A DNA stretch of 64,000 nucleotides from Chthonomonas calidirosea (GCA_020722705.1 DYKI01000001.1:158156-222155), one strand, 5' to 3'. Shown: positions 45,727-55,701, numbered from the stretch's first letter. Notes: generated by a model not told the origin, from the letters alone. Program-made: numbers and translations.

Positions 45727-48700
45727 GTTGTTTCTCCTTCGCATGTGGGTGCCGGATGATGTTGCGCGCGCATTGGCCTTCCATGTTCGTCACGCCCGTG
45801 CGGAGCGAACTGCGCCAGATTGCGCTCCCGGCTCCGCATCATGTAATACAGCACCGGAACGGCAATGCGCGACAGGAGGGTCGAAGCGATCTCACCTGCC
45901 ATGAGCGAGATTGCGAGACCCTGGAAGATGGGATCGAACAGGATCACGAATGATCCCACAATCACAGCGGCTGCCGTCAGCAGCATCGGTCGGAACCGGG
46001 TCGCACCCGCATCAATCACGGCTTGCTCCAGCGCCATGCCTTGACGCAAACGGAGCTCGATGAAATCCACCAGAATGATCGAGTTCCGTACGATGATGCC
46101 GGCGCCGGCGATGAACCCGATCATCGAGGTGGCCGTAAAGAACGCGCCCATCATGGCGTGAGCCGGCAGGATGCCGACAAGCGTCAGCGGAATGGGCGCC
46201 ATGATGATCAGCGGGGTCCGAAACGATTGGAACCAGGCGACCACCAGAATGTAGATCAGAACCAGCACGGCGGCAAATGCGATGCCGAGATCGCGGAACA
46301 CCTCATAGGAGATGTGCCACTCTCCGTCCCATTTCATGGCGGCCTCGTCCTGCGTAAACGGAAGATGCGTCGTCAGAACCTCCAGCTTGCCGTCTTCTGG
46401 AAGATCGAGCTTCGCAATCGCCTTGTTCATTGCGAGGATGGCGTAGACAGGGCTCTCTTGACGCCCGACGACGTCGCCGGTGACGTAGACAACCGGCATC
46501 AGATTCTTGTGGTAGATGGACCTCTCCGCCTCGATCTCGACCGGTCTCACGAGTTCACTGAGGGGAACCTCGCTGCCCGATCCCGAGGTTACGCGTATCT
46601 GTTGCAGCTCACTGAGACCGCTCCGTTCGGCGCGTGACATCCGCAACGTGATGGGCACATCCTCGCGGGATTGCTCGTCGTGGGCAAGTCCCACCCGCAT
46701 GCCGCGCAATGCCATCGTCAACGCTCGATTTGCCGCTCCTGCATCAACGCCGGCCAGAGCCGCTTTCTCCTTGTCCACCTCGAAGCTGACCGTCGGGCGC
46801 TCATCGTCCATGTACCAGTCTACATCAGCGACGCCGTCCGTGCTCTCGAACACCCTCTTGACCTGAGAGGCGACGCGTGCTCGGGCCTCTTCGGACGGGC
46901 CGTAGACCTCGGCAACGAGCGTCTGAAGCACGGGCGGACCCGGCGGCACCTCGGCGACTTTGACCCGAACCCCATGCTCCCGAGCGATCCGAGCGATATC
47001 GGGTCTGATGCGGCGAACGATGTCGTGGCTCTGAGCTTTCCGTTCATGCTTGCCGATCAGGTTGACCTGAATGTCCGCCTGATAGCTCTGACGCCGCATG
47101 AAGTAGTGCCGCACAAGCCCGTTGAAGTTGAACGGACTGGCCGTGCCGACATAGACCTGATAGTCGGTGACCTCCTGAATGCCCCCGATGTACTCGGCAA
47201 GCGAACGCGTGGCCGCGGCGGTTTGCTCCAGCGACGTGCCCGTTGGCATGTCAACGATGATCTGGAACTCGTTCTTGTTGTCGAATGGCAGCATCTTGAC
47301 CGTGACGACACGCGCGGCAACGAGCCCCATGGCGCCGAGCAGCAAGACGGCAACACTTCCGAGGAAAGCCCACCTCACTGGCCATCGCTGCAGCAGCGGG
47401 GTCATCACCTTCTTGTACACCCGGGTCATCCAGTCGTCCCGGTAGTCGTGGCCCGAACCATGATCGCCCGAGCCGCCTGTGTGTCCATGCTGGCCACGCG
47501 CTTCCTTCAGGATGCGCACGGCAGCCCACGGCGTCACGATAAACGCGATCAGGAGAGAGAAGATCATGGCGGCCGACGCTCCGACGGGTATCGGGCGCAT
47601 ATACGGTCCCATCAGTCCACCCACGTAAGCCATGGGCAGGATGGCCGCGATGACGGTAAACGTCGCCAGGATCGTCGGGTTGCCAACCTCGTCAACCGCA
47701 GCAATGGCAGTCTGCAGAGCGCTGCGACCGTGCGCGCCGGGCAACCGATAATGCCTGACGATGTTCTCGACCACCACGATGGCATCGTCAACCAGAATGC
47801 CGATCGAGAAGATCAGAGCGAAGAGCGTGATCCGGTTCAGCGTGTAGCCGTACAGGTAGAACACCAGGAGAGTAAGCGCCAGCGTTACGGGGATGGCAAC
47901 AAGAACGACGATCGACTCCCTTCGGCCGAGAGTCAGCGCGATCAGGATGGTCACTGAAACGACCGCGATCATCATGTGGTAGAGCAGCTCGTTCGACTTC
48001 TCCGCGGCGGTCTCGCCGTAGTTCCGCGTCACGGTCATGCTGACGTCGGCGGGTATGAGTGTGCCCCGCAGCCCCTCGGCCTTCTTGATCACCGCATGCG
48101 CAAGGTCTATGGCGTTCGTCCCCTGGCGCTTGGCAACGGAGATCGTGACAGCCTGCTCGAGGGTGTCCTCGCCGCGAGTCTCGCTCTCGCCCTTTTCGCC
48201 GACTTTGCCTTCAGCCTCGCCATAGGCTGGACCACGGCCGAAGAACACGTAGTCCTGGGCCTCGGCTGGTCCGTCGCGCACATCCGCCACATCACGCAGC
48301 CGGATTGAACGGCCATTGCGCACGCCGACGACAACCGCCCCGACGTCGTCGGCGTTCCGCAGGAAGGACCCGGACTTCACGGCGACAGAGACCTCTCCCT
48401 TGCCGAACTCGCCGGAGTCGGAGCGCACGTTCGCGCCGCCGAGCGCGGCCGCCACCTGATCGGCGCTCAGGCCGAAGCCGGCCAATCTCGCTCTGTCGAG
48501 CGTCGCCGTGATCTCACGTCTGCGTCCACCGATGATCATCGTCTCCGAGACGTTGTCCACCTGCTTGATCTGTTCCTCGAGCCGATCAGCGATCTGCCGG
48601 AGTTCCAGGCTGCCCAGCGTGCGGCTATGGAGGGTCAGCGCCAGGACGGGAACGTCATCAATCGAACGCGGCTTGATGATCGGCAGCGACGCTCCGGGCG

Positions 48701-49073
48701 GGATGATGTCATAGTGCGACTGCAGCTTTTCCCGCAGCCGAACGAACGCTGCCTCCTGATTTTGTCCGACCAGAAACCGGACAACGGCCATGGATGATCC
48801 GGGGCTGCTCGTCGTGTACACGTACTCGACGCCCGGTATCTCCCAGATCAGTTTCTCCATTGGCGTTGTCACGCGCCGCTCGACCTCTCTGGCCGATGCG
48901 CCGGGCATCTCGACCAGCACATCAGCCATCGGGACGATGATCTGGGGCTCCTCCTCACGCGGAGTGCGCATCACCGCGAACGTGCCAAGAGCCAGCGACG
49001 CAATGATAATCAACGGCGTAAGCTTGCTGCCGACGAATGCCGCCGCCAGACGTCCTGCGAGTCCGAAGCGCAT
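45723..49073 (-). CDS. RND efflux pump inner-membrane transporter (AcrB/CzcA superfamily)
   Basis: About 1,116 aa; [26 protein letters not shown]; two large periplasmic loops; TM repeats; next to MFP gene. Confidence 0.93.
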   Translation of the reverse strand: MRFGLAGRLAAAFVGSKLTPLIIIASLALGTFAVMRTPREEEPQIIVPMADVLVEMPGASAREVERRVTTPMEKLIWEIPGVEYVYTTSSPGSSMAVVRFLVGQNQEAAFVRLREKLQSHYDIIPPGASLPIIKPRSIDDVPVLALTLHSRTLGSLELRQIADRLEEQIKQVDNVSETMIIGGRRREITATLDRARLAGFGLSADQVAAALGGANVRSDSGEFGKGEVSVAVKSGSFLRNADDVGAVVVGVRNGRSIRLRDVADVRDGPAEAQDYVFFGRGPAYGEAEGKVGEKGESETRGEDTLEQAVTISVAKRQGTNAIDLAHAVIKKAEGLRGTLIPADVSMTVTRNYGETAAEKSNELLYHMMIAVVSVTILIALTLGRRESIVVLVAIPVTLALTLLVFYLYGYTLNRITLFALIFSIGILVDDAIVVVENIVRHYRLPGAHGRSALQTAIAAVDEVGNPTILATFTVIAAILPMAYVGGLMGPYMRPIPVGASAAMIFSLLIAFIVTPWAAVRILKEARGQHGHTGGSGDHGSGHDYRDDWMTRVYKKVMTPLLQRWPVRWAFLGSVAVLLLGAMGLVAARVVTVKMLPFDNKNEFQIIVDMPTGTSLEQTAAATRSLAEYIGGIQEVTDYQVYVGTASPFNFNGLVRHYFMRRQSYQADIQVNLIGKHERKAQSHDIVRRIRPDIARIAREHGVRVKVAEVPPGPPVLQTLVAEVYGPSEEARARVASQVKRVFESTDGVADVDWYMDDERPTVSFEVDKEKAALAGVDAGAANRALTMALRGMRVGLAHDEQSREDVPITLRMSRAERSGLSELQQIRVTSGSGSEVPLSELVRPVEIEAERSIYHKNLMPVVYVTGDVVGRQESPVYAILAMNKAIAKLDLPEDGKLEVLTTHLPFTQDEAAMKWDGEWHISYEVFRDLGIAFAAVLVLIYILVVAWFQSFRTPLIIMAPIPLTLVGILPAHAMMGAFFTATSMIGFIAGAGIIVRNSIILVDFIELRLRQGMALEQAVIDAGATRFRPMLLTAAAVIVGSFVILFDPIFQGLAISLMAGEIASTLLSRIAVPVLYYMMRSRERNLAQFAPHGRDEHGRPMRAQHHPAPTCEGETT

Positions 49074-49106
49074 TGGTGTCTCCCTCTTGCCTACTCTCGC
49101 CTTCGA

Positions 49107-50591
49107 CTAGAACCGGACCCGCATGCCATCGGCCAAGCGGGAAACGCCCTCGACCACGACGCGCTCGCCCGAGCTCAGGCCCGAGAGAACCCTGACCCGT
49201 GTGCCCAGAGTCCTCCCGAGCGTGACGAGGCGCAGCCGTGCCTTGCCTGCATCGTTGACAACATATACGTAGTGGAGACCGTCGCGCTCGATCGTCGAGC
49301 TCATGGGCACAGATATTCCCGTGTCGCTGCCGGACACGAATCGGGCCCTGCCGAACATGCCGGACTTGGCCCCCGTATCATCGGGAATGGCCAGGCGGAC
49401 GAGGAACGTATGCGTGGCTGTGTCACCTTGGGGCATGACTTCGACTACGCGAGCGGAGAGGCTTGCTTCCGGCAGGGCATCGAGGATAACCGTTCCCGTG
49501 GTTCCCGGGCGCGTCGCAGCCACAAGAGTCTCGGGGACCGCGGCCTCAAATCTCAGGCCTCCGCCATCCACAGTCAACAGGGGCATCCCCGGGCTGGCCA
49601 TGTGACCGGGGTCAACCATTCGCCGCGCCACGACTCCGTCGAACGGAGCACGCACGATCGACATTCCGTGGATGATCCGCGCCCCGCGTGCAGCGGCTTC
49701 CGACTGCTTCACCTGAGCGGACGCCGCCCGAACCTCTGACTCCCGCACGTTCACCATCAGCGCCGCTGCTTCCGATTGTCGCAGGCTCTGCCGGGCCATG
49801 TCCAGCGCGGCCTGCGCCTGCGTGACGCCCTCCTCGGCCGAACGGATGTCCTCGACGCGGCTTCCCTCATCGGCGATGCTCTTGGACTCCACGGCCTGCT
49901 CATACTGCGCCCGCGCCACGTCGGCCCTAGTCCGCGCCGCATCAAGCTGCTGCTGCGAGACTGCTCCTTCCGCCACCAGCGACCGTGCACGTTCGTAGTC
50001 CGCCAGGGCCAGCTCCATCGCTGCCTTCGCCTGCGCTACCGCAAGGGCTGCCTGAGCGCGCTCCTGCTTCCGCGGACCCTTGATGACAAGGTCCCGACGC
50101 GCCTTGGCACTCTTGAGTGCCGCCTCGGCCTGCGCAACCATGGCGCGCGAAGCACTGATACGCGCCTCGCTGGCTGCCTTCTCCATTCGGGATGCAACGG
50201 CTGCACTGGAGACGCCGGCTCGGGCAGACCGAACCGCCGCCTGCGCCTGATCAACCGATGCACGGAGGTCACTTGAGTCAAGCCAGACGAGCGGCTGTCC
50301 GGCCCGGACGCGGTCGCCCTCAGTCACCGTTACCGATGTCACACGACCCATGACCTTAGCCGCAAGGTCCGATGACCATCTGGAGCTGACGACGCCGCTC
50401 ACTTCATGCATTGACGGCTCGGAAGCGAGTCGCACCACCTCGGTTTGGACCGTTACGGGCGTCACCGCGCCGCGGTCGCTCGCGCGGGACCCCTCATCGT
50501 TTTTCGACCTGCCGTAGGCCGAACCGATCCACACAGCCAGAATCCCAACAACCACCAGAGCCGCCACTGCAGACACCCATCTACGCGTCAT
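49107..50591 (-). CDS. RND periplasmic adaptor (membrane fusion protein)
   Basis: N-terminal TM; SSRWSSDLAAKVMGRVTSVTVTEGDRVRAGQPLVWLDSSDLRASVDQAQAAV; VRAPFDGVVARRMVDPGHMASPGMPLLTV. Confidence 0.9.
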   Translation of the reverse strand: MTRRWVSAVAALVVVGILAVWIGSAYGRSKNDEGSRASDRGAVTPVTVQTEVVRLASEPSMHEVSGVVSSRWSSDLAAKVMGRVTSVTVTEGDRVRAGQPLVWLDSSDLRASVDQAQAAVRSARAGVSSAAVASRMEKAASEARISASRAMVAQAEAALKSAKARRDLVIKGPRKQERAQAALAVAQAKAAMELALADYERARSLVAEGAVSQQQLDAARTRADVARAQYEQAVESKSIADEGSRVEDIRSAEEGVTQAQAALDMARQSLRQSEAAALMVNVRESEVRAASAQVKQSEAAARGARIIHGMSIVRAPFDGVVARRMVDPGHMASPGMPLLTVDGGGLRFEAAVPETLVAATRPGTTGTVILDALPEASLSARVVEVMPQGDTATHTFLVRLAIPDDTGAKSGMFGRARFVSGSDTGISVPMSSTIERDGLHYVYVVNDAGKARLRLVTLGRTLGTRVRVLSGLSSGERVVVEGVSRLADGMRVRF

Positions 50592-50988
50592 TGTCGTCCC
50601 TCCTCGTCCAGCCAGTTTGCTCATCGTTGCGCTCACGACCATCCGGCCCGCTTGCGCAGGCCCCGTGTCTTCGGATGCATTCCAGGAGCAAAAGCGCGTT
50701 CTGGTTTTCGATCCGGTAGAGCACGTTCGATCCGTCGCGTCGGCAGGCCAGCACCCCCTCATCCTTCAATACCCGAAGGTGTTGGCTCACGACCGACTGC
50801 CCTGCTGCACATGCGTCAATGATCTCGGAGACCGTCCGCTCAGCACCTGACGCCTGGAGGTAGTCGAGAATGCGCAGCCGGAGTGGATGAGCGGCATGTC
50901 GGATCATTGGCGCGACGCGTTCTAGCACTTCCATCTTGAGAAGTCCTGCCTCGCCAACCGATGCACTTGCTGGATTGCTTGATCTCAT
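50581..50988 (-). CDS. ArsR-family transcriptional regulator
   Basis: AAHPLRLRILDYLQASGAERTVSEIIDACAAGQSVVSQHLRVLKDEGVLACRRDGSNVLYRIENQNALLLLECIRRH. Confidence 0.9.
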   Translation of the reverse strand: MRSSNPASASVGEAGLLKMEVLERVAPMIRHAAHPLRLRILDYLQASGAERTVSEIIDACAAGQSVVSQHLRVLKDEGVLACRRDGSNVLYRIENQNALLLLECIRRHGACASGPDGRERNDEQTGWTRRDDNDA

Positions 50989-50994
50989 GGCATT

Positions 50995-51018
50995 AGTATA
51001 TCACGATATTGTAATATC
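50995..51018 (-). promoter_or_regulatory. -10 element with overlapping palindromic operator upstream of arsR
   Basis: Minus strand TATACT 6 nt upstream of ATG; GATATT-AC-AATATC palindrome at 51005-51018. Confidence 0.5.
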
Positions 51019-51056
51019 CGAAGTTCCTCTTCGACAAAAAGCTTGCGAAGAGAATC

Positions 51057-53060
51057 TTACGGCCAGGGGAAGGCCGGGGTCGGGGTCCTCCAGAACAACG
51101 ACGGGGCTGTCCAGATGACAGCCATGGTGAACTCGCCCGCCACCATGCCGAGAAAGAACGGCCTCGCTCGCGAGTAAAGCCTCATACCGCCATAGCGAAG
51201 GATGACAACCTTGGCGAGCCAGGCTGCGAAACAGGGGAACCAGAACACCATCATCGTCCACGTGCCGCAGAGAGCATAGCCGAGCGGGTGGATGGGAAAC
51301 CACAGGGTACGCGATCGAGCGATCACTATGCCGAGCGTCACGATGATGCCGATGAGGAAGTTGAGCGAGTAGAGCCACGGCAGCGGAGGTCTGGCCCTAT
51401 TCAGGACCGTCGCGGCATCGCTGAACGTCCAGACAGGGTTTCCGGCGTAGACGTACTCGTACATCTGCACGGCCCCAAGGTTGTACGGAAGTGCGATGTG
51501 AAGGTACCCGGCAAACACGACCGCGGCAGCGATGCCGAGAGCGATCACGCCGAGCAAGGAGCGACGCCGGACGCGGACGCCATCCGCGAACTTCATGGAA
51601 TCGAGGAATCCGGTCAGGAGGAGCCCGCGCTGATCCCGCATCCAGAGCCCGTCGAGGAACGCGAGGCAGGTGATGTTTGCTCCGCCGAGATTGCGAACGT
51701 CGCCCATCATCCTGTAGATATCAATAGGCCGAAACGACGTTTCGGTCATGAGCATGCCGCTCTCACACGTTGAGCGCGCCATCACCACTGCGACTATGAA
51801 CAGAAGGATCGTGAGCTCGAACAGCGCCAGCCAGTAGGCCATTCCCAGCGCCCACAGCCAGCCGGCAGCCAGCAGCAGCGATGCGACAAGGCCCCAGAAC
51901 GCAGTTCGGTACGAAAGTAACTCGTCCTCATCGACTCGGGAGGGCGAGGCTCCGCCGAGCCGGAACGCAGCCCTCCACACCCTCGCAATGTGTGGTCTGG
52001 CCGCCCATGCCATGTATCCCACCATGACGACGTAGCAGCCTATGATCTGATAGCCGATGTAGGCGAGGCACCCATACATGGGCATAACCTCCGGCTCATA
52101 GCCACGGGCCGCGCCGATCACGTCGGCTGCTCGTGTGAGGAGGAAGAAGAACCACAGCGAGAAGAGCAGATCGGTTGGGAGCAAGTAGAAAAAACCGATC
52201 GCCGCGAACGATATGAACACATGGAAGAACAGCATCGAGCTCCATGGCGGTGTACGAGCCAGATCATTGAGGTTGATGTCCGTCACGATCTCGGGCACGC
52301 TCGGATACCACTGATGCAGCCCGTTGAAGCCGAAAACCACCGCGGGGATCGCGAAGCCCCACCATGTAACGCGATTGGACATGAAGCCGCCATCCGAACC
52401 GGCAGGCTTGACCATCTCAAGGGGCAGTTGGACGAGGGGAAAGCTCAGCTTCTCGTTGTCCACCCATTGTCTTCGCAAGAGCACGGCCAGGCACAGGTAT
52501 GCGCCGAACATGAGCGCGACGAAGAGCCCCCATGCCGCCAGCGGGCCAAACCACGCCTGCCAGGGCAGGCGCTGACCCGGCTGCAGCGAGGCGTAGAACC
52601 CGGTGGACACCGGTTGTTTCGGTCCGCCCGACGGATCCCAGGGTACGGCCCACTCCTTGATGTACTCGTAGAAGAGCGATTGCCAGAGGTTCTCCGGAGT
52701 CGCATAGTAGTTGGGCACGACCAGCAGAGGTATCAGCTTCTGAAGAAGACCCCGGGACGCCACCATTGAGGCCAACAGCATCATGACGTAGATAGAGAAG
52801 ATCTCGTGAGCGGCCAGTCCCAGCCTGGCCGACCACCGTGTCAGCACATTGCGCGCCAGGAGGAGAAGCACCAGCATTCCCACGAGGACCGGCGGCAACT
52901 GCAGGAAACCGATCTGGATCTTGGCGACAACAAGCTCGGCGTAGCAGACAAGAGCGCACGTCAGCGCGACCATGCACAGGCCGACCAGCACCGCTCGGAC
53001 TGAGATTGCGGATCGGTAGTCGCTGCGTTCACTTCGAGCTGCGTTGACAGCCGTCTGCAT
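51057..53060 (-). CDS. Large polytopic membrane protein (DUF6785/DUF6784-like)
   Basis: More than 10 hydrophobic segments; VDNEKLSFPLVQLPLEM, LGLAAHEIFSIYVMMLLASMVASRGLLQKLIPLLVVPNYYATPENLW. Internal start MQTAVNAARSERSD chosen. Confidence 0.7.
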   Translation of the reverse strand: MQTAVNAARSERSDYRSAISVRAVLVGLCMVALTCALVCYAELVVAKIQIGFLQLPPVLVGMLVLLLLARNVLTRWSARLGLAAHEIFSIYVMMLLASMVASRGLLQKLIPLLVVPNYYATPENLWQSLFYEYIKEWAVPWDPSGGPKQPVSTGFYASLQPGQRLPWQAWFGPLAAWGLFVALMFGAYLCLAVLLRRQWVDNEKLSFPLVQLPLEMVKPAGSDGGFMSNRVTWWGFAIPAVVFGFNGLHQWYPSVPEIVTDINLNDLARTPPWSSMLFFHVFISFAAIGFFYLLPTDLLFSLWFFFLLTRAADVIGAARGYEPEVMPMYGCLAYIGYQIIGCYVVMVGYMAWAARPHIARVWRAAFRLGGASPSRVDEDELLSYRTAFWGLVASLLLAAGWLWALGMAYWLALFELTILLFIVAVVMARSTCESGMLMTETSFRPIDIYRMMGDVRNLGGANITCLAFLDGLWMRDQRGLLLTGFLDSMKFADGVRVRRRSLLGVIALGIAAAVVFAGYLHIALPYNLGAVQMYEYVYAGNPVWTFSDAATVLNRARPPLPWLYSLNFLIGIIVTLGIVIARSRTLWFPIHPLGYALCGTWTMMVFWFPCFAAWLAKVVILRYGGMRLYSRARPFFLGMVAGEFTMAVIWTAPSLFWRTPTPAFPWP

Positions 53061-53173
53061 AGCCCGCTTGCCCCCTTCCCGCCATGATCGAGACGATTCG
53101 GACCCGTCGGCGTCAGGTATCTCCATCGGCAACTATTGCCTGAGGTCCGCCCATAACGGGGTATTGTCATGGC

Positions 53174-53953
53174 ATGCTCGTCGCCGTGGATGTCGGCAAC
53201 AGCCGTATCAAGTCCGTCCTGTTCGCACACGGACAGATCGTCGCACGCCACAACACGGCCACCGATCCGTGCATGGCGCCCAGCGACCTGGCCCGGTTCC
53301 TTCGTGCAACCACTCAGGGCCGGCCGCAACAGCCGGCGCTTCACATGGCGTTCACTTCTGTTGTACCGCGTGTCGGCCCCAACCTGATCGAAGCCGCACG
53401 TCAGGTGGGGTTCCGAACGATCATCGAGATCGCATACAACCTCGATCTGGGCCTCGACGTTGCCGTCAGGTCGCCGGAGACCATCGGTCCGGACCGGATC
53501 GCCAACGCCGTTGGAGCTGTGAGCCTCCTTGGGGCGCCGGTGGCTGCGGTTGACTTCGGCACGGCCATCACGACCACTGTAGTCACTGCCGATCGGCGCA
53601 TCATCGGCGGCTCGATCGGGCCGGGCGTTCGTACTGCAGCGCGTGCGTTAGCCGCGTTCACAGGCCGTCTGCCCGAAGTCACAGCTTTGGATGAGAGCCG
53701 ATTGCCGGAACCCATCGGGAACGATACACATTCGGCCATCAAGTCGGGGCTGATCTACGGGGCCATCGGCGCGGTCAGGGAGTTGCTTGGCCGCATCTCC
53801 GAGGCGATCGGAGCCCCCGTGCCTGCCATCGCAACGGGCGGACTGGGCCCTTTTCTCGCCCCGCATTGCGGGATTCGTCACGTTGACACCGATCTCACTT
53901 TCCGCGGGATTCATCAGATAGCCATTCGAGTCGGGATCGAGGCGGAAAGCTAG
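53174..53953 (+). CDS. coaX: Type III pantothenate kinase
   Basis: MLVAVDVGNSRIKSVLFAHG; PETIGPDRIANAVGAVSLLGAPVAAVDFGTAITTTVV; GGSIGPGVRTAARAL. Confidence 0.92.
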   Translation: MLVAVDVGNSRIKSVLFAHGQIVARHNTATDPCMAPSDLARFLRATTQGRPQQPALHMAFTSVVPRVGPNLIEAARQVGFRTIIEIAYNLDLGLDVAVRSPETIGPDRIANAVGAVSLLGAPVAAVDFGTAITTTVVTADRRIIGGSIGPGVRTAARALAAFTGRLPEVTALDESRLPEPIGNDTHSAIKSGLIYGAIGAVRELLGRISEAIGAPVPAIATGGLGPFLAPHCGIRHVDTDLTFRGIHQIAIRVGIEAES

Positions 53954-54921
53954 GCCGCTCGCTCCGCCATGGCCCACCGGGCAACGTCCGCGACATCAGA
54001 GTCGCCATCGTTCGCGCTCTCGCGGATCGTGGCCAGAGCTTGCGGCTCCGACGAACGCGCCAGTCGGGCAAGAGCGAGCCTGCGGAACGGCGCCGAGCCT
54101 GCCCGTGCCAGATAGATGAGACTGCCGACAGTTCGCGGGTCAGGAGGCTCGCCGTCGGCACGAAGCAGTTCGGAGGTTACCGGCTCATCAAGCCCCGCTC
54201 CGGTCAGAGCGGCCCATGCTGCGAGGCCATGGATCCGACGCGCCAGTGAGGAAGCCTCGCGGATCACTTCGACAACACCGGCGACACGGATCGTCGCCTG
54301 TCCGCCGATCAGAGCATCATGGAGCATGTTCGCTTCATCGGCAGCCAAGCTGCCCGCCATGCGCAGCGAACGGGCCCACGCTGTACGTCGCGCTCCCGCG
54401 ATAGAGATCAGGAACCGAGAGGCAAGCAGACGCATCGAGGACCAACTCGTCGCGTGGCGCATGATCGCCTCTCGGCGTGAGGAGCTGAGTCGCTGACACC
54501 CGATCATGGCGGTCTCCCAGGCCGCGTATGCCGCCGCACCGCGTCCGACATGAGCTACCCCTCTGGTCGTGCACTCGCCCTGCACGATCGGATGCTGCAA
54601 GTCGGCGACAAAGTCGAGAAGACCTCCAAGCGTGTCAGCGATTCCGCGCCTGAATCCCTGGACCCGGGCTACGTTGTAGCGGTCGCCGCCGAAGCGCCAC
54701 GTACAGGTTCGCTCTCCCAACTGAGGGGCGGACGCATCGTCTATGGGCGCTAAGCTCAAACCGATACGATGGGTGCGCTTCAGTACCCGCGAGTGGAACA
54801 GCCGCGATTCCTGGCACATGCATCCAAGCGTACAGAAGGCCGTCGTGCCGAGCAGACCCAGCATGCCCGCCGCCCTCGCCACGTCGTCGGGTTCGGCGCG
54901 CTTTCGAACGGCCGCCAGCAA
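53950..54921 (-). CDS. Hypothetical helical/HEAT-repeat-like protein
   Basis: Ala/Arg-rich helical repeats toward the C terminus (FRRLALARLARSSEPQALATIRESANDGDSDVADVARWAM). Start codon uncertain. Confidence 0.5.
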   Translation of the reverse strand: MLAAVRKRAEPDDVARAAGMLGLLGTTAFCTLGCMCQESRLFHSRVLKRTHRIGLSLAPIDDASAPQLGERTCTWRFGGDRYNVARVQGFRRGIADTLGGLLDFVADLQHPIVQGECTTRGVAHVGRGAAAYAAWETAMIGCQRLSSSRREAIMRHATSWSSMRLLASRFLISIAGARRTAWARSLRMAGSLAADEANMLHDALIGGQATIRVAGVVEVIREASSLARRIHGLAAWAALTGAGLDEPVTSELLRADGEPPDPRTVGSLIYLARAGSAPFRRLALARLARSSEPQALATIRESANDGDSDVADVARWAMAERAA

Positions 54922-54988
54922 GGCGCGAATGGCGTCGCTCTGGATAGAGGCCGGGATGCTGTTATCATCCGCACCGACGATGATGCTG

Positions 54989-55013
54989 TGAACCTCCTGC
55001 TTCGGACAACGTC
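54989..55013 (+). promoter_or_regulatory. Putative ECF sigma promoter upstream of the second Spy/CpxP-like gene
   Basis: TGAAC-N16-CGTC (GTGAACCTCCTGCTTCGGACAACGTCAGA), same spacing as the two sites in the sigma locus. Confidence 0.5.
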
Positions 55014-55061
55014 AGATATGAGAGAGTACCGTATCATCCCACTCAAGGAGGAAAGACTGCC

Positions 55062-55685
55062 ATGCGTTTGCGCCTTGCCATCGGGTTGAGTCTCCTGGTC
55101 CTTGCGCTCGGCTGCACATCGGTCCAAGCTCAGGCTCGCAGACAGAATCGACAGCGGGCCGCCAATGTCCCGATCGCTCAGGTACCTGTCGCGCTCCTCG
55201 ACGCCATCTGCAAGCTGGAACCGGCTCAGAAGGAGAAGATCACCGCCCTCCAGACCAAGCTGATCGAGGACCTCAAGGCGCTCCGCCCGGCGAAGGGCAC
55301 GGAGCCCGACTCGCAGGCCGTCCAGAAGCGTCGAGACCTTACTCAGGCTGCGATAACGGAACTGAACGGCATCCTCACGCCCGAGCAGCGCGAGGCCCTG
55401 CGCAAAGCTATGCCGCTCCTGACGAGTCTCCGATCAGCCAACGTACCTCTAGAGGTTGTTGCCGAACTCAAGCTCACCGAGGACCAGAAGAAGCAGATCG
55501 CTGACATCATTGCTTCGGAGCGAGCGAGCCTGCGAGGTGTACCCGCACAAGAGCGGAAGGCGAAGATGCGCGAGATGATGGCTCAAGTACGCTCAAAGAT
55601 CGAGGCACTTCTCACCGACGAGCAGAAGGACATCATCAAGAAGTTCAGGGAGAAGAACCGCGGGAATAAGCGCAATCGTCCGTAG
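55062..55685 (+). CDS. Spy/CpxP (LTXXQ)-like periplasmic protein
   Basis: Signal/lipobox-like LVLALGC; ALLDAICKLEPAQKEKITALQTKLIEDLKALRPA...LNGILTPEQREALRKAM...LKLTEDQKKQIADIIASE...LLTDEQKDIIKKFREK. Confidence 0.7.
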   Translation: MRLRLAIGLSLLVLALGCTSVQAQARRQNRQRAANVPIAQVPVALLDAICKLEPAQKEKITALQTKLIEDLKALRPAKGTEPDSQAVQKRRDLTQAAITELNGILTPEQREALRKAMPLLTSLRSANVPLEVVAELKLTEDQKKQIADIIASERASLRGVPAQERKAKMREMMAQVRSKIEALLTDEQKDIIKKFREKNRGNKRNRP

Positions 55686-55701
55686 CCGTTCAGGGCATGC
55701 C

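Noticed and set aside
46671-47957. 428-aa plus-strand ORF opposite the RND pump
   Set aside because: Shadow ORF of a clear RND transporter; His/Arg/Asp-rich, no domain.
51027-51052. CTCTTCG-N12-CGAAGAG inverted repeat as a riboswitch or terminator
   Set aside because: Short 7-bp stem with a large loop in a 68-nt intergenic gap; could be the 3' end of the upstream gene but not specific enough to call.
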